Part shown: piece by piece, positions 1 through 7,591 of the stretch | How positions within the stretch are numbered: position 1 is the first letter of the stretch | How the letters are laid out: each line of letters opens with the position of its first letter | From: Chitinophagaceae bacterium | Lineage (GTDB): Bacteria > Bacteroidota > Bacteroidia > Chitinophagales > Chitinophagaceae | Assembly (NCBI GenBank): GCA_019638625.1 | Contig: JAHBTK010000006.1 | Coordinates: 62,001 to 126,000, forward strand | DNA length: 64,000 nucleotides | Direction: 5' to 3' | Position numbers and translations under genes: made by a program | Notes under the pieces: generated by a model | Told to the model about the DNA's origin: nothing | The model's database searches: none | The model's input: the letters and a program-made list of their open reading frames with translations, nothing else

Positions 1-102
1 GGCTGGTATGATAATGCCATTACCCGGCAAAACTATTCTGCGGAAATAAAATATGGTAAACCCGGAAGAAAATTTGAATATGAAAATTGGCACCTCAACT
101 GA
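1..102 (+). CDS. 3' end of an unidentified gene (partial)
   Basis: An open frame enters from the left edge and gives 33 residues ending in ENWHLN before TGA at 100-102. The stop abuts a strong hairpin terminator, as expected for a true gene end. The fragment is rich in aromatic and charged residues (Y, W, K, R) but too short to assign to a family. It is convergent with the DedA gene. Confidence 0.55.
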   Translation, partial: GWYDNAITRQNYSAEIKYGKPGRKFEYENWHLN

Positions 103-140
103 AAAAACTTCCGGTCAACCGGGTTGACCGGAAGTTTTTT
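102..140. terminator. Bidirectional rho-independent terminator
   Basis: Two perfectly complementary 19-base arms (102-120 and 122-140) contain the core CTTCCGGTCAA / TTGACCGGAAG and are flanked by an A6 run on the left and a T7 run on the right. It therefore acts as a terminator on both strands. The stop codon and last codons of the minus-strand DedA gene (from 115) lie inside the stem, so two convergent genes share one structure. Confidence 0.85.
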
Positions 141-783
141 TCCTGCCGGCATACCATCCTTTCAGCATTGAAAAAATGATCGGTAATACAGATAAAAAAA
201 CGATCAGCAGTACCACTTTGCTAAAGTTATCCCTTATAGCCGGGATCCTGCCCAGGTAGTAGCCTGCCAGCGATAACCCTACCACCCACAGGAAAGCGCC
301 TGCCACATTATATGTAGCAAAAGTAGTATACCTCATCTTACCAACCCCTCCCACAAATGGCGCCAGGGTTCGTACGATGGGTACAAAACGCGCTATTATG
401 ATCGTAGCAGGGCCGTACTTATCATAAAATGACTGCGTCTTATCCAGATGCTCCTGCTTTACAAAACTTTTTCCAAATATTTTAATATTCAGCACCTTCA
501 TTCCGAAATACCGCCCGATAGCGTAATTCACTGCGTCACCGCTGATACCCGCGATCAATAACAATACGATAACAATCCATATATTCAGTGATTCCGGATA
601 TTGGGCTGCCAGCATACCTGCCGCAAACAGGAGTGAGTCACCCGGCAGGAAGGGCATTATCACAATACCCGTTTCTACAAAAATAATGGCGAACAATATA
701 AGGTAGATCCAATTGCCATAGTCTGACAAAATAACCCTGAGGTGATCATCAATATGCATTATAAAATCAAACAACTCCATCAT
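115..783 (-). CDS. DedA/SNARE-associated family membrane protein
   Basis: Polytopic inner-membrane protein of the DedA family, whose members are linked to undecaprenyl-phosphate or phospholipid flipping and to proton-motive-force homeostasis. Visible hallmarks are the N-terminal FVETGIVIMPFLPGDSLLF segment, the GD...NYAIGR motif, and the conserved FVPIVRTLAPFVGGVGKM re-entrant loop. The frame stays open to 846, but the extra 21 residues are basic and atypical; the tandem ATGs at 783 and 780, beginning MMELFDF, fit the family better. The gene lies 162 bp downstream of crtZ on the same strand and could be co-transcribed with it. Its last codons are inside the terminator hairpin. Confidence 0.9.
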   Translation of the reverse strand: MMELFDFIMHIDDHLRVILSDYGNWIYLILFAIIFVETGIVIMPFLPGDSLLFAAGMLAAQYPESLNIWIVIVLLLIAGISGDAVNYAIGRYFGMKVLNIKIFGKSFVKQEHLDKTQSFYDKYGPATIIIARFVPIVRTLAPFVGGVGKMRYTTFATYNVAGAFLWVVGLSLAGYYLGRIPAIRDNFSKVVLLIVFLSVLPIIFSMLKGWYAGRKKTSGQPG

Positions 784-1008
784 AACCAACCGGTTTATTT
801 TTAAACGTGCGAAGATAGACGTCAACAACGGTTTCCGGCTGATCATATTACTTTTATTACGTTAAAAATTGTCAAAATCGGGGATACAATAAACAGTGGG
901 ACAACATATTAAAGAACTATGTGGCCTGTTTGGAAGAAGACGGGCAGCTCAGCCCTATATCAACTCATCAAAATATCGTGAAAGAAAAGCTCCCGGGCAA
1001 CCACCGAA

Positions 1009-1476
1009 TCAATCCGCAGCTTTTTTTGAAGACTTCAGTGCCGCCCTGAAATACTTAAATGGTACAAACAACATCCCGAAACATTCCCCGTCTTCTTTAT
1101 CCATATGTTTGTGGTGCATTTTGTGCGCTCTCCGGATGGCTCTAAAATAAAAATTGTCTGTATCGCGAAATAGTCTGAACCGCTGGTGAATGAATACATC
1201 ATGAACAAGAAAATAACAAAGCCCGTAAGCAGTTATACCTCCGGCTATCCACTCCAATACCGGCATCTTTAATAACCCGCCAACCAGGAACAAAGCTATT
1301 CCCGGCAGGGCGAATATCAGGAAGAAATAGTCGTTCTTTTCAAAGAAGCCTGTCGTCTCTTTTTTATGATGATCTTTGTGCAAATACCAGAGCCAGCCGT
1401 GCATGATGTATTTATGCGTCAGCCAGGCTACGCACTCCATACCCGTAAAAGCTAAAACAGCATATAAAAGATTCAT
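1009..1476 (-). CDS. crtZ: Beta-carotene hydroxylase (CrtZ family)
   Basis: Di-iron membrane hydroxylase that adds 3-hydroxyl groups to the beta-ionone rings of carotenoids (beta-carotene to zeaxanthin). All histidine clusters of the fatty-acid-hydroxylase/CrtZ superfamily are visible: HKYIMH near residue 21, HKDHH near 33, HDVFIHQRF near 92, and RAHKMHHKH near 115. Several hydrophobic segments lie between them. The length of 155 residues is normal for bacterial CrtZ. It is the last gene of crtI-crtB-crtZ, 21 bp after crtB. No lycopene cyclase lies beside it, so its substrate must be cyclised by an enzyme encoded elsewhere. Confidence 0.93.
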   Translation of the reverse strand: MNLLYAVLAFTGMECVAWLTHKYIMHGWLWYLHKDHHKKETTGFFEKNDYFFLIFALPGIALFLVGGLLKMPVLEWIAGGITAYGLCYFLVHDVFIHQRFRLFRDTDNFYFRAIRRAHKMHHKHMDKEDGECFGMLFVPFKYFRAALKSSKKAAD

Positions 1477-1497
1477 ATTATCAACCCGGATCCGGTT

Positions 1498-2334
1498 TTA
1501 CAGCATATTCAGCTCACACCGCAGGACAGATTTACACATTACACTCACTTTATGAATATCCGGAACCCGGATACGCTCATTCAGTATTTTCTGTGGTGAA
1601 GCGTTTCTTATTTTCTTAAATAGCAATAAATAATACTTATACGCCAAGTACACGCCTCTTCGCGAAGACAAAGGCAATTGCCTGATGCCTGCAAGCGCTT
1701 CTTTCAGCGCCATACTTATTTCCTCCTCAATAAGCTGCTTTTCCCGGGAAGAGAAATTAGCGAGGTCAATACCGGGAAAGTAGGTACGTCCGAGATTTTC
1801 CTTATCGACTTTCACATCCCGGAGAAAATTGATCTTCTGGAATGCGGCGCCGAGTTTCATGGCCGGAGTTTTCAGCTTTTCATATAACTCCCTGTTCCCT
1901 TCGCAAAATACCTTCAGGCACATCAGTCCTACTACTTCCGCGGAGCCCAGCACATACTGATCATATAATCTCCTGCTGTAAAAATGGTTAGACAGATCCA
2001 TTTCCATACTGTCGAGAAAGGTATCGATAAGCTCTTTTTCAATATCGTAGTTCTTAACCGTTTTCTGAAAACTATTCAGAATAGGGTTCAGGCTGATGCC
2101 TTCTTTAACAGCAGTGTAAGTATCCTCCCGGAACCTGCCGAGCAGCGCCGCTTTATCAAAAGCGTGAAAAGAATCTACAATCTCGTCTGCAAATCGCACA
2201 AACCCGTATATAGCATATACGGGCGCGTGCATTCTTTTCGAGAGCAGCTTAATCCCCAGCGAGAAAGAAGTACTGTACCGCTGCGTGGTGATCTTACTGC
2301 AGGAAGTGGAAACCTGATCAAAAAGTTCCTTCAT
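1498..2334 (-). CDS. crtB: Phytoene synthase (squalene/phytoene synthase family)
   Basis: Condenses two geranylgeranyl diphosphates to phytoene, the first committed step of carotenoid synthesis. Both Asp-rich motifs that bind the Mg-diphosphate are present: DEIVD at residues 50-54 and DVKVD at 173-177, the latter within NFLRDVKVDK. The length of 278 residues is normal. ATG at 2334 follows the crtI stop by 10 bp, which indicates translational coupling. The operon context (crtI upstream, crtZ downstream) supports phytoene rather than squalene synthase. Confidence 0.94.
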   Translation of the reverse strand: MKELFDQVSTSCSKITTQRYSTSFSLGIKLLSKRMHAPVYAIYGFVRFADEIVDSFHAFDKAALLGRFREDTYTAVKEGISLNPILNSFQKTVKNYDIEKELIDTFLDSMEMDLSNHFYSRRLYDQYVLGSAEVVGLMCLKVFCEGNRELYEKLKTPAMKLGAAFQKINFLRDVKVDKENLGRTYFPGIDLANFSSREKQLIEEEISMALKEALAGIRQLPLSSRRGVYLAYKYYLLLFKKIRNASPQKILNERIRVPDIHKVSVMCKSVLRCELNML

Positions 2335-2344
2335 AGATACTTGT

Positions 2345-3826
2345 TTACTTCAGTTGGCAGATATAGTCCGCTACCACCTGCCCGGATATAACAGCAGGCG
2401 GTACACCGGGCCCAGGTACGGTGAGCTGCCCTGCAAAGAAAAGGTTTTTAAGTCTTTTACTTCTTATGGACGGCTTAAAAAAAGCCGTTTGCCTGAGCGT
2501 ATTGGCCAGCCCATAGGCATTCCCCTTATAGGCGTTGTAATCAGCAATAAAGTTGGATGCCGCATAGCTCTTTTTATACACAATATGCTCACGGAGCGGT
2601 TCGCCACAAAATTCCTCCAGTTTCCCGATCAACCGGTTGTAATAATTTTCCCTGATCTCTTCCGTGTCCTGCAGCCCCGCCGCTACCGGTATCAGCATAA
2701 ACAGGTTTTCCATACCGGCCGGCGCCACAGAAGGATCGGTTTTAGAAGGACAGCAAACATAAAACAAAGGGTTTTCCGGCCAGGCCGGGCTTTGATATAT
2801 TGCTGAAGCATGCCGGCCGAAATCTTCCTCAAAAAACAAATTATGATGCTGCAGGCGGGGTAATCTTTTACCGATACCAATATAATACAGGAGGCAGGAT
2901 GGCGCCATCGTTCTCTTCCGCCAGTAAGCTGCCGAATAGTTCCGGTAGGATGCATCCAGCAAATCGTTTTCAATATGGTGATAATCCGCTGAACCAATTA
3001 TAATATCCGCCTGTATGTTGCCGGAGGCTGTTTTTATTCCACTCACCCGCCCCTGCCCTCCTTCTAATTTTTGTACTGCGGTGTTCAGCCTGATCTCCAC
3101 TCCCTTCTCTTCAGCTAAACTGACCATAGCCTTTACCAGTTCATACATACCGCCCATGGGATACCAGGTGCCGAGACATATATCTGCATAGTTCATCAGG
3201 CTGTACAGGGCGGGTGTTTTTGACGGCATTGCCCCCAGGAACAGAACAGGGAACTCCAGTAATTGTAATATCTGCGGGTTATTAAAATATTGCCGGATAT
3301 GGCGGCTGAAGGAACGGAACATATCCAGCCGGAATAAGGAAGCGGCCAGTTTCCACTTTGCATATTCGCCGATATGAACGGAAGGCTTGTAAACGAACTC
3401 CCCCATACCGGTTTTATATTTATAGGCTGCTTCTGTAAGAAAAGCATCGAGTCTGGCTGCACTCCCTTTCTCTATTGTTTCAAAAAGGGTGCGTAGCTCC
3501 CGGTAGTCCGAAGGAACGGACAGGACATTGTCCTTACTGTATATTACCTGGTAAGAAGGTTCGAGGCGTTTCAGTTGAAAATAATCGTTCACAGATTTCC
3601 CGAAACGGTTGAAATACCTTTCTATCACATCCGGGATCCAGTACCAACTGGGGCCCATATCGAATGCGAAACCATCAGCATGAAACATTCTGGCCCGGCC
3701 ACCGGCCTGTTCATTTTTCTCCAGCAGGATTACGTCATATCCCCTCTCTGCCATGCAGGTAGCAGCGCTCAGCCCGGAGAACCCGGCGCCGATCACAACA
3801 ACTTTTTTCCTGTTGGGGTAAGACAT
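2345..3826 (-). CDS. crtI: Phytoene desaturase (CrtI-type, FAD-dependent)
   Basis: Flavoprotein that converts phytoene towards lycopene by successive desaturations. The N terminus carries the dinucleotide-binding fingerprint VVIGAGFSGLSAATCMAERG followed by an acidic residue in LLEKNEQAGGRAR, the FAD site typical of CrtI. Near the C terminus is LFFAGQLTVPGPGVPPAVISG, the second conserved carotenoid-desaturase signature. The length of 493 residues is normal. It is the first gene of the crt operon; the start ATG at 3826 lies only a few bases from a candidate -7 element, so the mRNA might be nearly leaderless. Confidence 0.95.
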   Translation of the reverse strand: MSYPNRKKVVVIGAGFSGLSAATCMAERGYDVILLEKNEQAGGRARMFHADGFAFDMGPSWYWIPDVIERYFNRFGKSVNDYFQLKRLEPSYQVIYSKDNVLSVPSDYRELRTLFETIEKGSAARLDAFLTEAAYKYKTGMGEFVYKPSVHIGEYAKWKLAASLFRLDMFRSFSRHIRQYFNNPQILQLLEFPVLFLGAMPSKTPALYSLMNYADICLGTWYPMGGMYELVKAMVSLAEEKGVEIRLNTAVQKLEGGQGRVSGIKTASGNIQADIIIGSADYHHIENDLLDASYRNYSAAYWRKRTMAPSCLLYYIGIGKRLPRLQHHNLFFEEDFGRHASAIYQSPAWPENPLFYVCCPSKTDPSVAPAGMENLFMLIPVAAGLQDTEEIRENYYNRLIGKLEEFCGEPLREHIVYKKSYAASNFIADYNAYKGNAYGLANTLRQTAFFKPSIRSKRLKNLFFAGQLTVPGPGVPPAVISGQVVADYICQLK

Positions 3827-3833
3827 CCGTGGT

Positions 3834-3841
3834 CAAAAATA
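3834..3841 (-). promoter_or_regulatory. Candidate -7 element upstream of crtI
   Basis: The minus strand reads TATTTTTG, a match to the Bacteroidota -7 consensus TAnnTTTG, eight bases upstream of the crtI start codon. No TTG -33 element is visible 17-23 bases further upstream, so the call is weak. If real, the crt transcript would have almost no leader. Confidence 0.3.
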
Positions 3842-3994
3842 GTATAAACGGAGTTAAAGGAGGGCTGTTCTTCCATAAACTGGCTGAGCCGCCGGTTTGC
3901 ACCAAGCTCTTTCATCAATACCTGCAAGTTCGTGCCATTCGGTTGTTAAAATGATGCTAGAAAGACAGCAATCAATATAAAACGATAATGATTT

Positions 3995-4015
3995 GCTTAT
4001 ACCATTTGTATAAGC
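3995..4015. repeat. 21-bp inverted repeat in crtI / sigma-pseudogene spacer
   Basis: GCTTATAC at 3995-4002 and GTATAAGC at 4008-4015 are perfect complements separated by 5 bases. There is no T-tract on either side, so an operator-like site upstream of crtI is more likely than a terminator. No regulator gene for the crt operon is present in the window. Confidence 0.4.
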
Positions 4016-4059
4016 CCCCCGGCTCGGAACATCAGGTCAGGTCTAACCCCAAAAACGGT

Positions 4060-4598
4060 TTAGCAGAAAAAGAACACTGAAACGGCCATTTCCATGCATT
4101 TTTTGAGATGGTTTCTTAGGAAACATAGCTTCAATAATATGTTAATATGTTGCTTAACCGCACTCTTAGATATTCTGAGCGATGTCTTAATCTCCCCATA
4201 GCTTAGCCCGGTTATCCGACTCATACTGAAAACCTGTTTACGCCGGGCGACAGCTTTGCAATGCTCGACATGAACGCCCGGTAGAGTTCCCGGTATTCAA
4301 GTTAGTCAGAAGGAGCGGCCAGCAGGGGTTCTGCCAGCCTATTTAATTTCTTACGGAATGTATTGATATCCCGATTTTTCGTTACTGTAAATAAATATAC
4401 CGAAAGGTTTGCTATCTGTGACAATTGTTGCCGATTTTCCCAGAGTGTGGTGAAAACTTCCTGTACACTTTTAAGATACAATACCAGGTGACCACAGATA
4501 ATAGAAGTAAGGCTCCACCAAAACGGAAACGCCCGCTGGTCTCCGGAAGCAATCAATGGAGCTAGCTGAGATTCGCTATATTCAGTATAAGATGGCAA
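4060..4598 (-). pseudogene. Decayed ECF (RpoE-type) sigma-70 family factor
   Basis: The minus strand carries recognisable pieces of a Bacteroidota ECF sigma factor in more than one frame. 4598-4305 gives an N-terminal part with SGDQRAF and VQEVFTTLWENRQQL (region 2), but residues around the -10 recognition helix are missing. An in-frame TAA sits at 4302-4304, after which the same frame continues with LEYRELYRAF. A frameshift near 4245 then moves into another frame carrying an intact region 4, VFSMSRITGLSYGEIKTSL and RISKSAVKQHI, ending at TAA 4060-4062. The first codon of the open part is TTG. A deletion, a nonsense codon and a frameshift together mean it is not functional. No FecR-type anti-sigma gene accompanies it. 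Confidence 0.85.
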
Positions 4599-4709
4599 GC
4601 CCTGCAGTTAGAATACTAGGAATTTATTGAGAAAACAATCCCATTAAAAATGTTCTACGCTAAATATATACAAACAGGCATCTATTATTTTCATGTAACA
4701 ATTTTCATT

Positions 4710-5570
4710 TCAACTCTTTGTATGTAACGACTGGTATTTTTTAGGTGTCAGCTTCGTGATGCTTTTAAATTGCTCATTAAAATTTGAAAGATTCTGGAAA
4801 CCACTTTCATAACAAACCTGGGTAACAGTCATGCCTCCATTCATCAATAACTTACAGGCATACCCAATTTTCACTTCGATAATAAATTGCGTAAAGGATT
4901 TTCTGGTTCTGTTCTTAAAATATCTACTAAATGATGTAGGACTGAGGTTTGCGATTTCTGCAACTGTGGAAAAGCAGATATTTCTCTGGAAGTTATTCAT
5001 AACATACTCATATACCTTATTCAGCCTATTAGAGTCAAATTCATCAATAGAATTAGCAAAACCTTCGCTGGATAAATCAGAAAGTTCTTCCGATCTTGCC
5101 AATTGGTTGAGTATGGATAATAACGTCACTATCTGGTCGGCCGGCTCCTGTTTCTCCATTTTTAACATCAGGGGAGCCACCATTTTCTTCGTTTCTCCCG
5201 AAATACAAATCCCACGATGCGATCTTTCCAGCAGTACATTTACCTTTGTCATTTCGGGGATTTTAAAAAATAAGGGGCCTAGGAAATCACGCATAAAATG
5301 AACAACCAGACTTTCAGCTCGCTTTACCGATTTAGTTACATCACTTCGCCAAACATGCGGCAGGTTCTGTCCGATCAGCACCAGGTCACCGTCCAAATAC
5401 TTGTCAATGCTGTCTCCAACCATCCGTGTTCCACAACTTTGTAGCACTTGGGTTAACTCATATTCGTCGTGGAAATGCCAGATGCTAGGAAAACCCTCTT
5501 CGCATATATACCTTGTAATGCTGAAAGAAGATTGTTCACGAACGTTGATCTTGATAAGTCGCGGTTGCAT
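4710..5570 (-). CDS. AraC family transcriptional regulator
   Basis: One-component regulator of 286 residues. The N-terminal part looks like a cupin sugar-sensing domain (DGDLVLIGQNLPHVWRSD). The C-terminal ~100 residues hold the two helix-turn-helix motifs of AraC/XylS proteins: FSTVAEIANLSPTSFSRYFK, and VTQVCYESGFQNLSNFNEQF followed by TPKKYQ. It lies 92 bp downstream of the transporter gene at the end of the SusCD-glycosidase locus and in the same orientation, so it is the natural candidate for its regulator (inference). The ATG at 5570 is the only plausible start. Confidence 0.9.
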   Translation of the reverse strand: MQPRLIKINVREQSSFSITRYICEEGFPSIWHFHDEYELTQVLQSCGTRMVGDSIDKYLDGDLVLIGQNLPHVWRSDVTKSVKRAESLVVHFMRDFLGPLFFKIPEMTKVNVLLERSHRGICISGETKKMVAPLMLKMEKQEPADQIVTLLSILNQLARSEELSDLSSEGFANSIDEFDSNRLNKVYEYVMNNFQRNICFSTVAEIANLSPTSFSRYFKNRTRKSFTQFIIEVKIGYACKLLMNGGMTVTQVCYESGFQNLSNFNEQFKSITKLTPKKYQSLHTKS

Positions 5571-5662
5571 AGGGGCGCTGTTTTACACTTCAATTTAAAG
5601 AATAAAAATTTTCAGAAAGAGGTTTTTTAAAAAATTGTTGCTTGCTATCATATTCCGAAATA

Positions 5663-6700
5663 TTACAGGGTATTGCTGTAAGCGAGGATTACGACTGCCA
5701 ACAGTATCACTACAATCGCTATGTACATATTTTTTCTTGGCTGCCCATACACGCCTTTCCACTCGCCGCCCCAAAAACCTACTAGTTGATTGCCAATTAC
5801 CTGTAACGATTGCTGGATGGCAAATCCAATGGAAGCGCCCAATGCTCCCAATAGTAACATGCCCCTGCCTAACAGAATAACGGCAGTGATAAATTGTAAT
5901 CCTATGATCGAGCCATACAATAACTCGTCTTTGCGTTCAAACAACTTTTTCCAGGAGCGATGTTTTGCCATCAGGTAAACCGCATATCCCACATTTATCA
6001 GCCCGCCACCCAAAGCGCAAAATGCCCATACGGTAATGTTAGCTGTTAAGTCCGATGCTCCCTGTGCTTTTGCGGCTTCAATAACCGGACCTTGTCCGTA
6101 AACAAATGCGAGCGATAATCCGCTGGAAAGAAATCCTGCAAGAATAACCAGCAGTAGACCCTGCAAAAAATTCCCTGAACCGGAACCAGGGCGGTCGTTG
6201 TTTTGTTTCAATACTTTTTCTCTGCCAAATCCCGCCTTGCTTACAAATACGATCCCTATAATAACCGCCATCAAACCGACTATGATCACTATACCAGCCA
6301 GGGAGAAAATATCAGCCGCATGATTGAATAAGCCGCTGCCTTTTAGGATCATCGGGATAGTAACTCCCACGCACAAGCCGGCAGCGGAAAGTACCGCGCC
6401 GGTCAATGCCGCGCCAATCTTTACAACACACACAAGGTATAACACATTGGCAATGCCCCAGCAAACAGAAAGGGTATTAGATAACGCCAGTTGCTGCAGA
6501 CCCACCTGCTTTACAACAGCACCAGGATCGGGCAGGGCGATCAGCACTACCAGCCATGGGTACACGATAATGGCTGTAAACATGAAAACAAACAGGTATT
6601 GTTCAAAGTGAACATCCTTTATTTTTTTCATTGGCCAGGCTACAGTACCTGTTCCTAATCCCGCAAGTGCTACCAATAACAATCCTGTTACAGCTTCCAT
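5663..6700 (-). CDS. RhaT-family (L-rhamnose:proton symporter-like) sugar permease
   Basis: Inner-membrane transporter of 345 residues with about ten hydrophobic segments. It resembles the L-rhamnose/H+ symporter RhaT within the drug/metabolite transporter superfamily: an N-terminal GTGTVAWPMKKIK loop, SVCWGIANVLY in an early helix, a central hydrophilic linker, and GFLSSGLSLAFVYGQ in the second half. Its place at the end of the SusCD operon suggests it brings the final monosaccharide or oxidised sugar across the inner membrane. Rhamnose itself is not implied: no rhamnose isomerase, kinase or aldolase gene is nearby. Confidence 0.85.
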   Translation of the reverse strand: MEAVTGLLLVALAGLGTGTVAWPMKKIKDVHFEQYLFVFMFTAIIVYPWLVVLIALPDPGAVVKQVGLQQLALSNTLSVCWGIANVLYLVCVVKIGAALTGAVLSAAGLCVGVTIPMILKGSGLFNHAADIFSLAGIVIIVGLMAVIIGIVFVSKAGFGREKVLKQNNDRPGSGSGNFLQGLLLVILAGFLSSGLSLAFVYGQGPVIEAAKAQGASDLTANITVWAFCALGGGLINVGYAVYLMAKHRSWKKLFERKDELLYGSIIGLQFITAVILLGRGMLLLGALGASIGFAIQQSLQVIGNQLVGFWGGEWKGVYGQPRKNMYIAIVVILLAVVILAYSNTL

Positions 6701-6738
6701 TAAAATTGGTTTAGTGAAAATGATGAAGATAACGCTGT

Positions 6739-7545
6739 CTAAAAATCACGGTTGAAGCCACAGGTCCAGCCACCATCTACTACAAGGTTTTGTCCATTGA
6801 TATAGGATGCGGATTCAGACGATAAGAATACTACCACGTCAGCTATTTCCTCTGCTTCTCCAGGCCTTCCCTGTGGGATAAACGAAAGCAGTTTTTCGGC
6901 AAATGTGCTGAAGCTTCCATTGTCACCATAAAAAAGACTACGCGTTGTATCGGTTAAAATGGAGCCCGGAGATACGGCATTTACACGTATGCCCAGGGGT
7001 GCGAGTTCACAAGCCATAGCCGCTGTTAATTTTACAATACCTGCCTTGGCTGCTACAAAACCTGATTGTAACCTTAACGCTATTACACCGGCAACAGAGG
7101 CGATATTCACAATCGATCCGAAACCCTGCCGCTTCATAACCTGCGCGGCTGCTTTGCAACAATAGAAAGTACCATTCAGGTCGACCTCTATCATCCGGTC
7201 CCAGGTTTCATCAGGATACATATCAATACCAACCCTGTCTTTTTTGTCAGTCGCATTCACGCCTGCATTGTTGATCACAATATCAATACGACCAAATGTA
7301 GCAAGAATCTGTTCTATGGTGCTTGTTACCTGAGCAGGATCACTGATATCACACTGGCTGTAGGCGGCGCGGTCACCCAGGGCAGCGATCACTGCTTCTC
7401 CTTCTTCTCTCAGGATATCGAGAATTGCAACTTTGGCTCCGAAGCCATAAAATTTCTCCGCGATGGATTTCCCTATGCCTTTTGCCGCACCTGTAACCAA
7501 TACAACTTTGTTTGTAAAATCATAGCTGGCTTTGACGTTACTCAT
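6739..7545 (-). CDS. SDR family oxidoreductase with substituted catalytic Tyr
   Basis: Classical short-chain dehydrogenase/reductase of 268 residues. It shows the cofactor motif TGAAKGIG (18-25), NNAG (92-95), Ser150 in NIASVAG, and the C-terminal NGQNLVVDGGWTCGF. Asp in AILDILRE after beta-2 suggests NAD(H). The catalytic YxxxK is instead F163-V-A-A-K167 (SGFVAAKAG); the spacing from Ser150 is exactly canonical, so the Tyr has been replaced rather than misaligned. The gene sits between the transporter and the E1 fusion, in a likely sugar-oxidation operon. Substrate unknown; activity may be altered or lost. Confidence 0.88.
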   Translation of the reverse strand: MSNVKASYDFTNKVVLVTGAAKGIGKSIAEKFYGFGAKVAILDILREEGEAVIAALGDRAAYSQCDISDPAQVTSTIEQILATFGRIDIVINNAGVNATDKKDRVGIDMYPDETWDRMIEVDLNGTFYCCKAAAQVMKRQGFGSIVNIASVAGVIALRLQSGFVAAKAGIVKLTAAMACELAPLGIRVNAVSPGSILTDTTRSLFYGDNGSFSTFAEKLLSFIPQGRPGEAEEIADVVVFLSSESASYINGQNLVVDGGWTCGFNRDF

Positions 7546-7591
7546 GGTTTATCAATTTAAAACGGTCTGAAACGATCTGAAAAATCATTTT

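Noticed and set aside
896..1150. Plus-strand frame overlapping crtZ
   Set aside because: It is antisense to a well-supported crtZ gene and low in gene-like features.
5663..6700. The PUL as an L-rhamnose utilisation locus because of the RhaT-like permease
   Set aside because: No rhaA, rhaB, rhaD or GH78/GH106 genes are present; the transporter family alone does not define the sugar.
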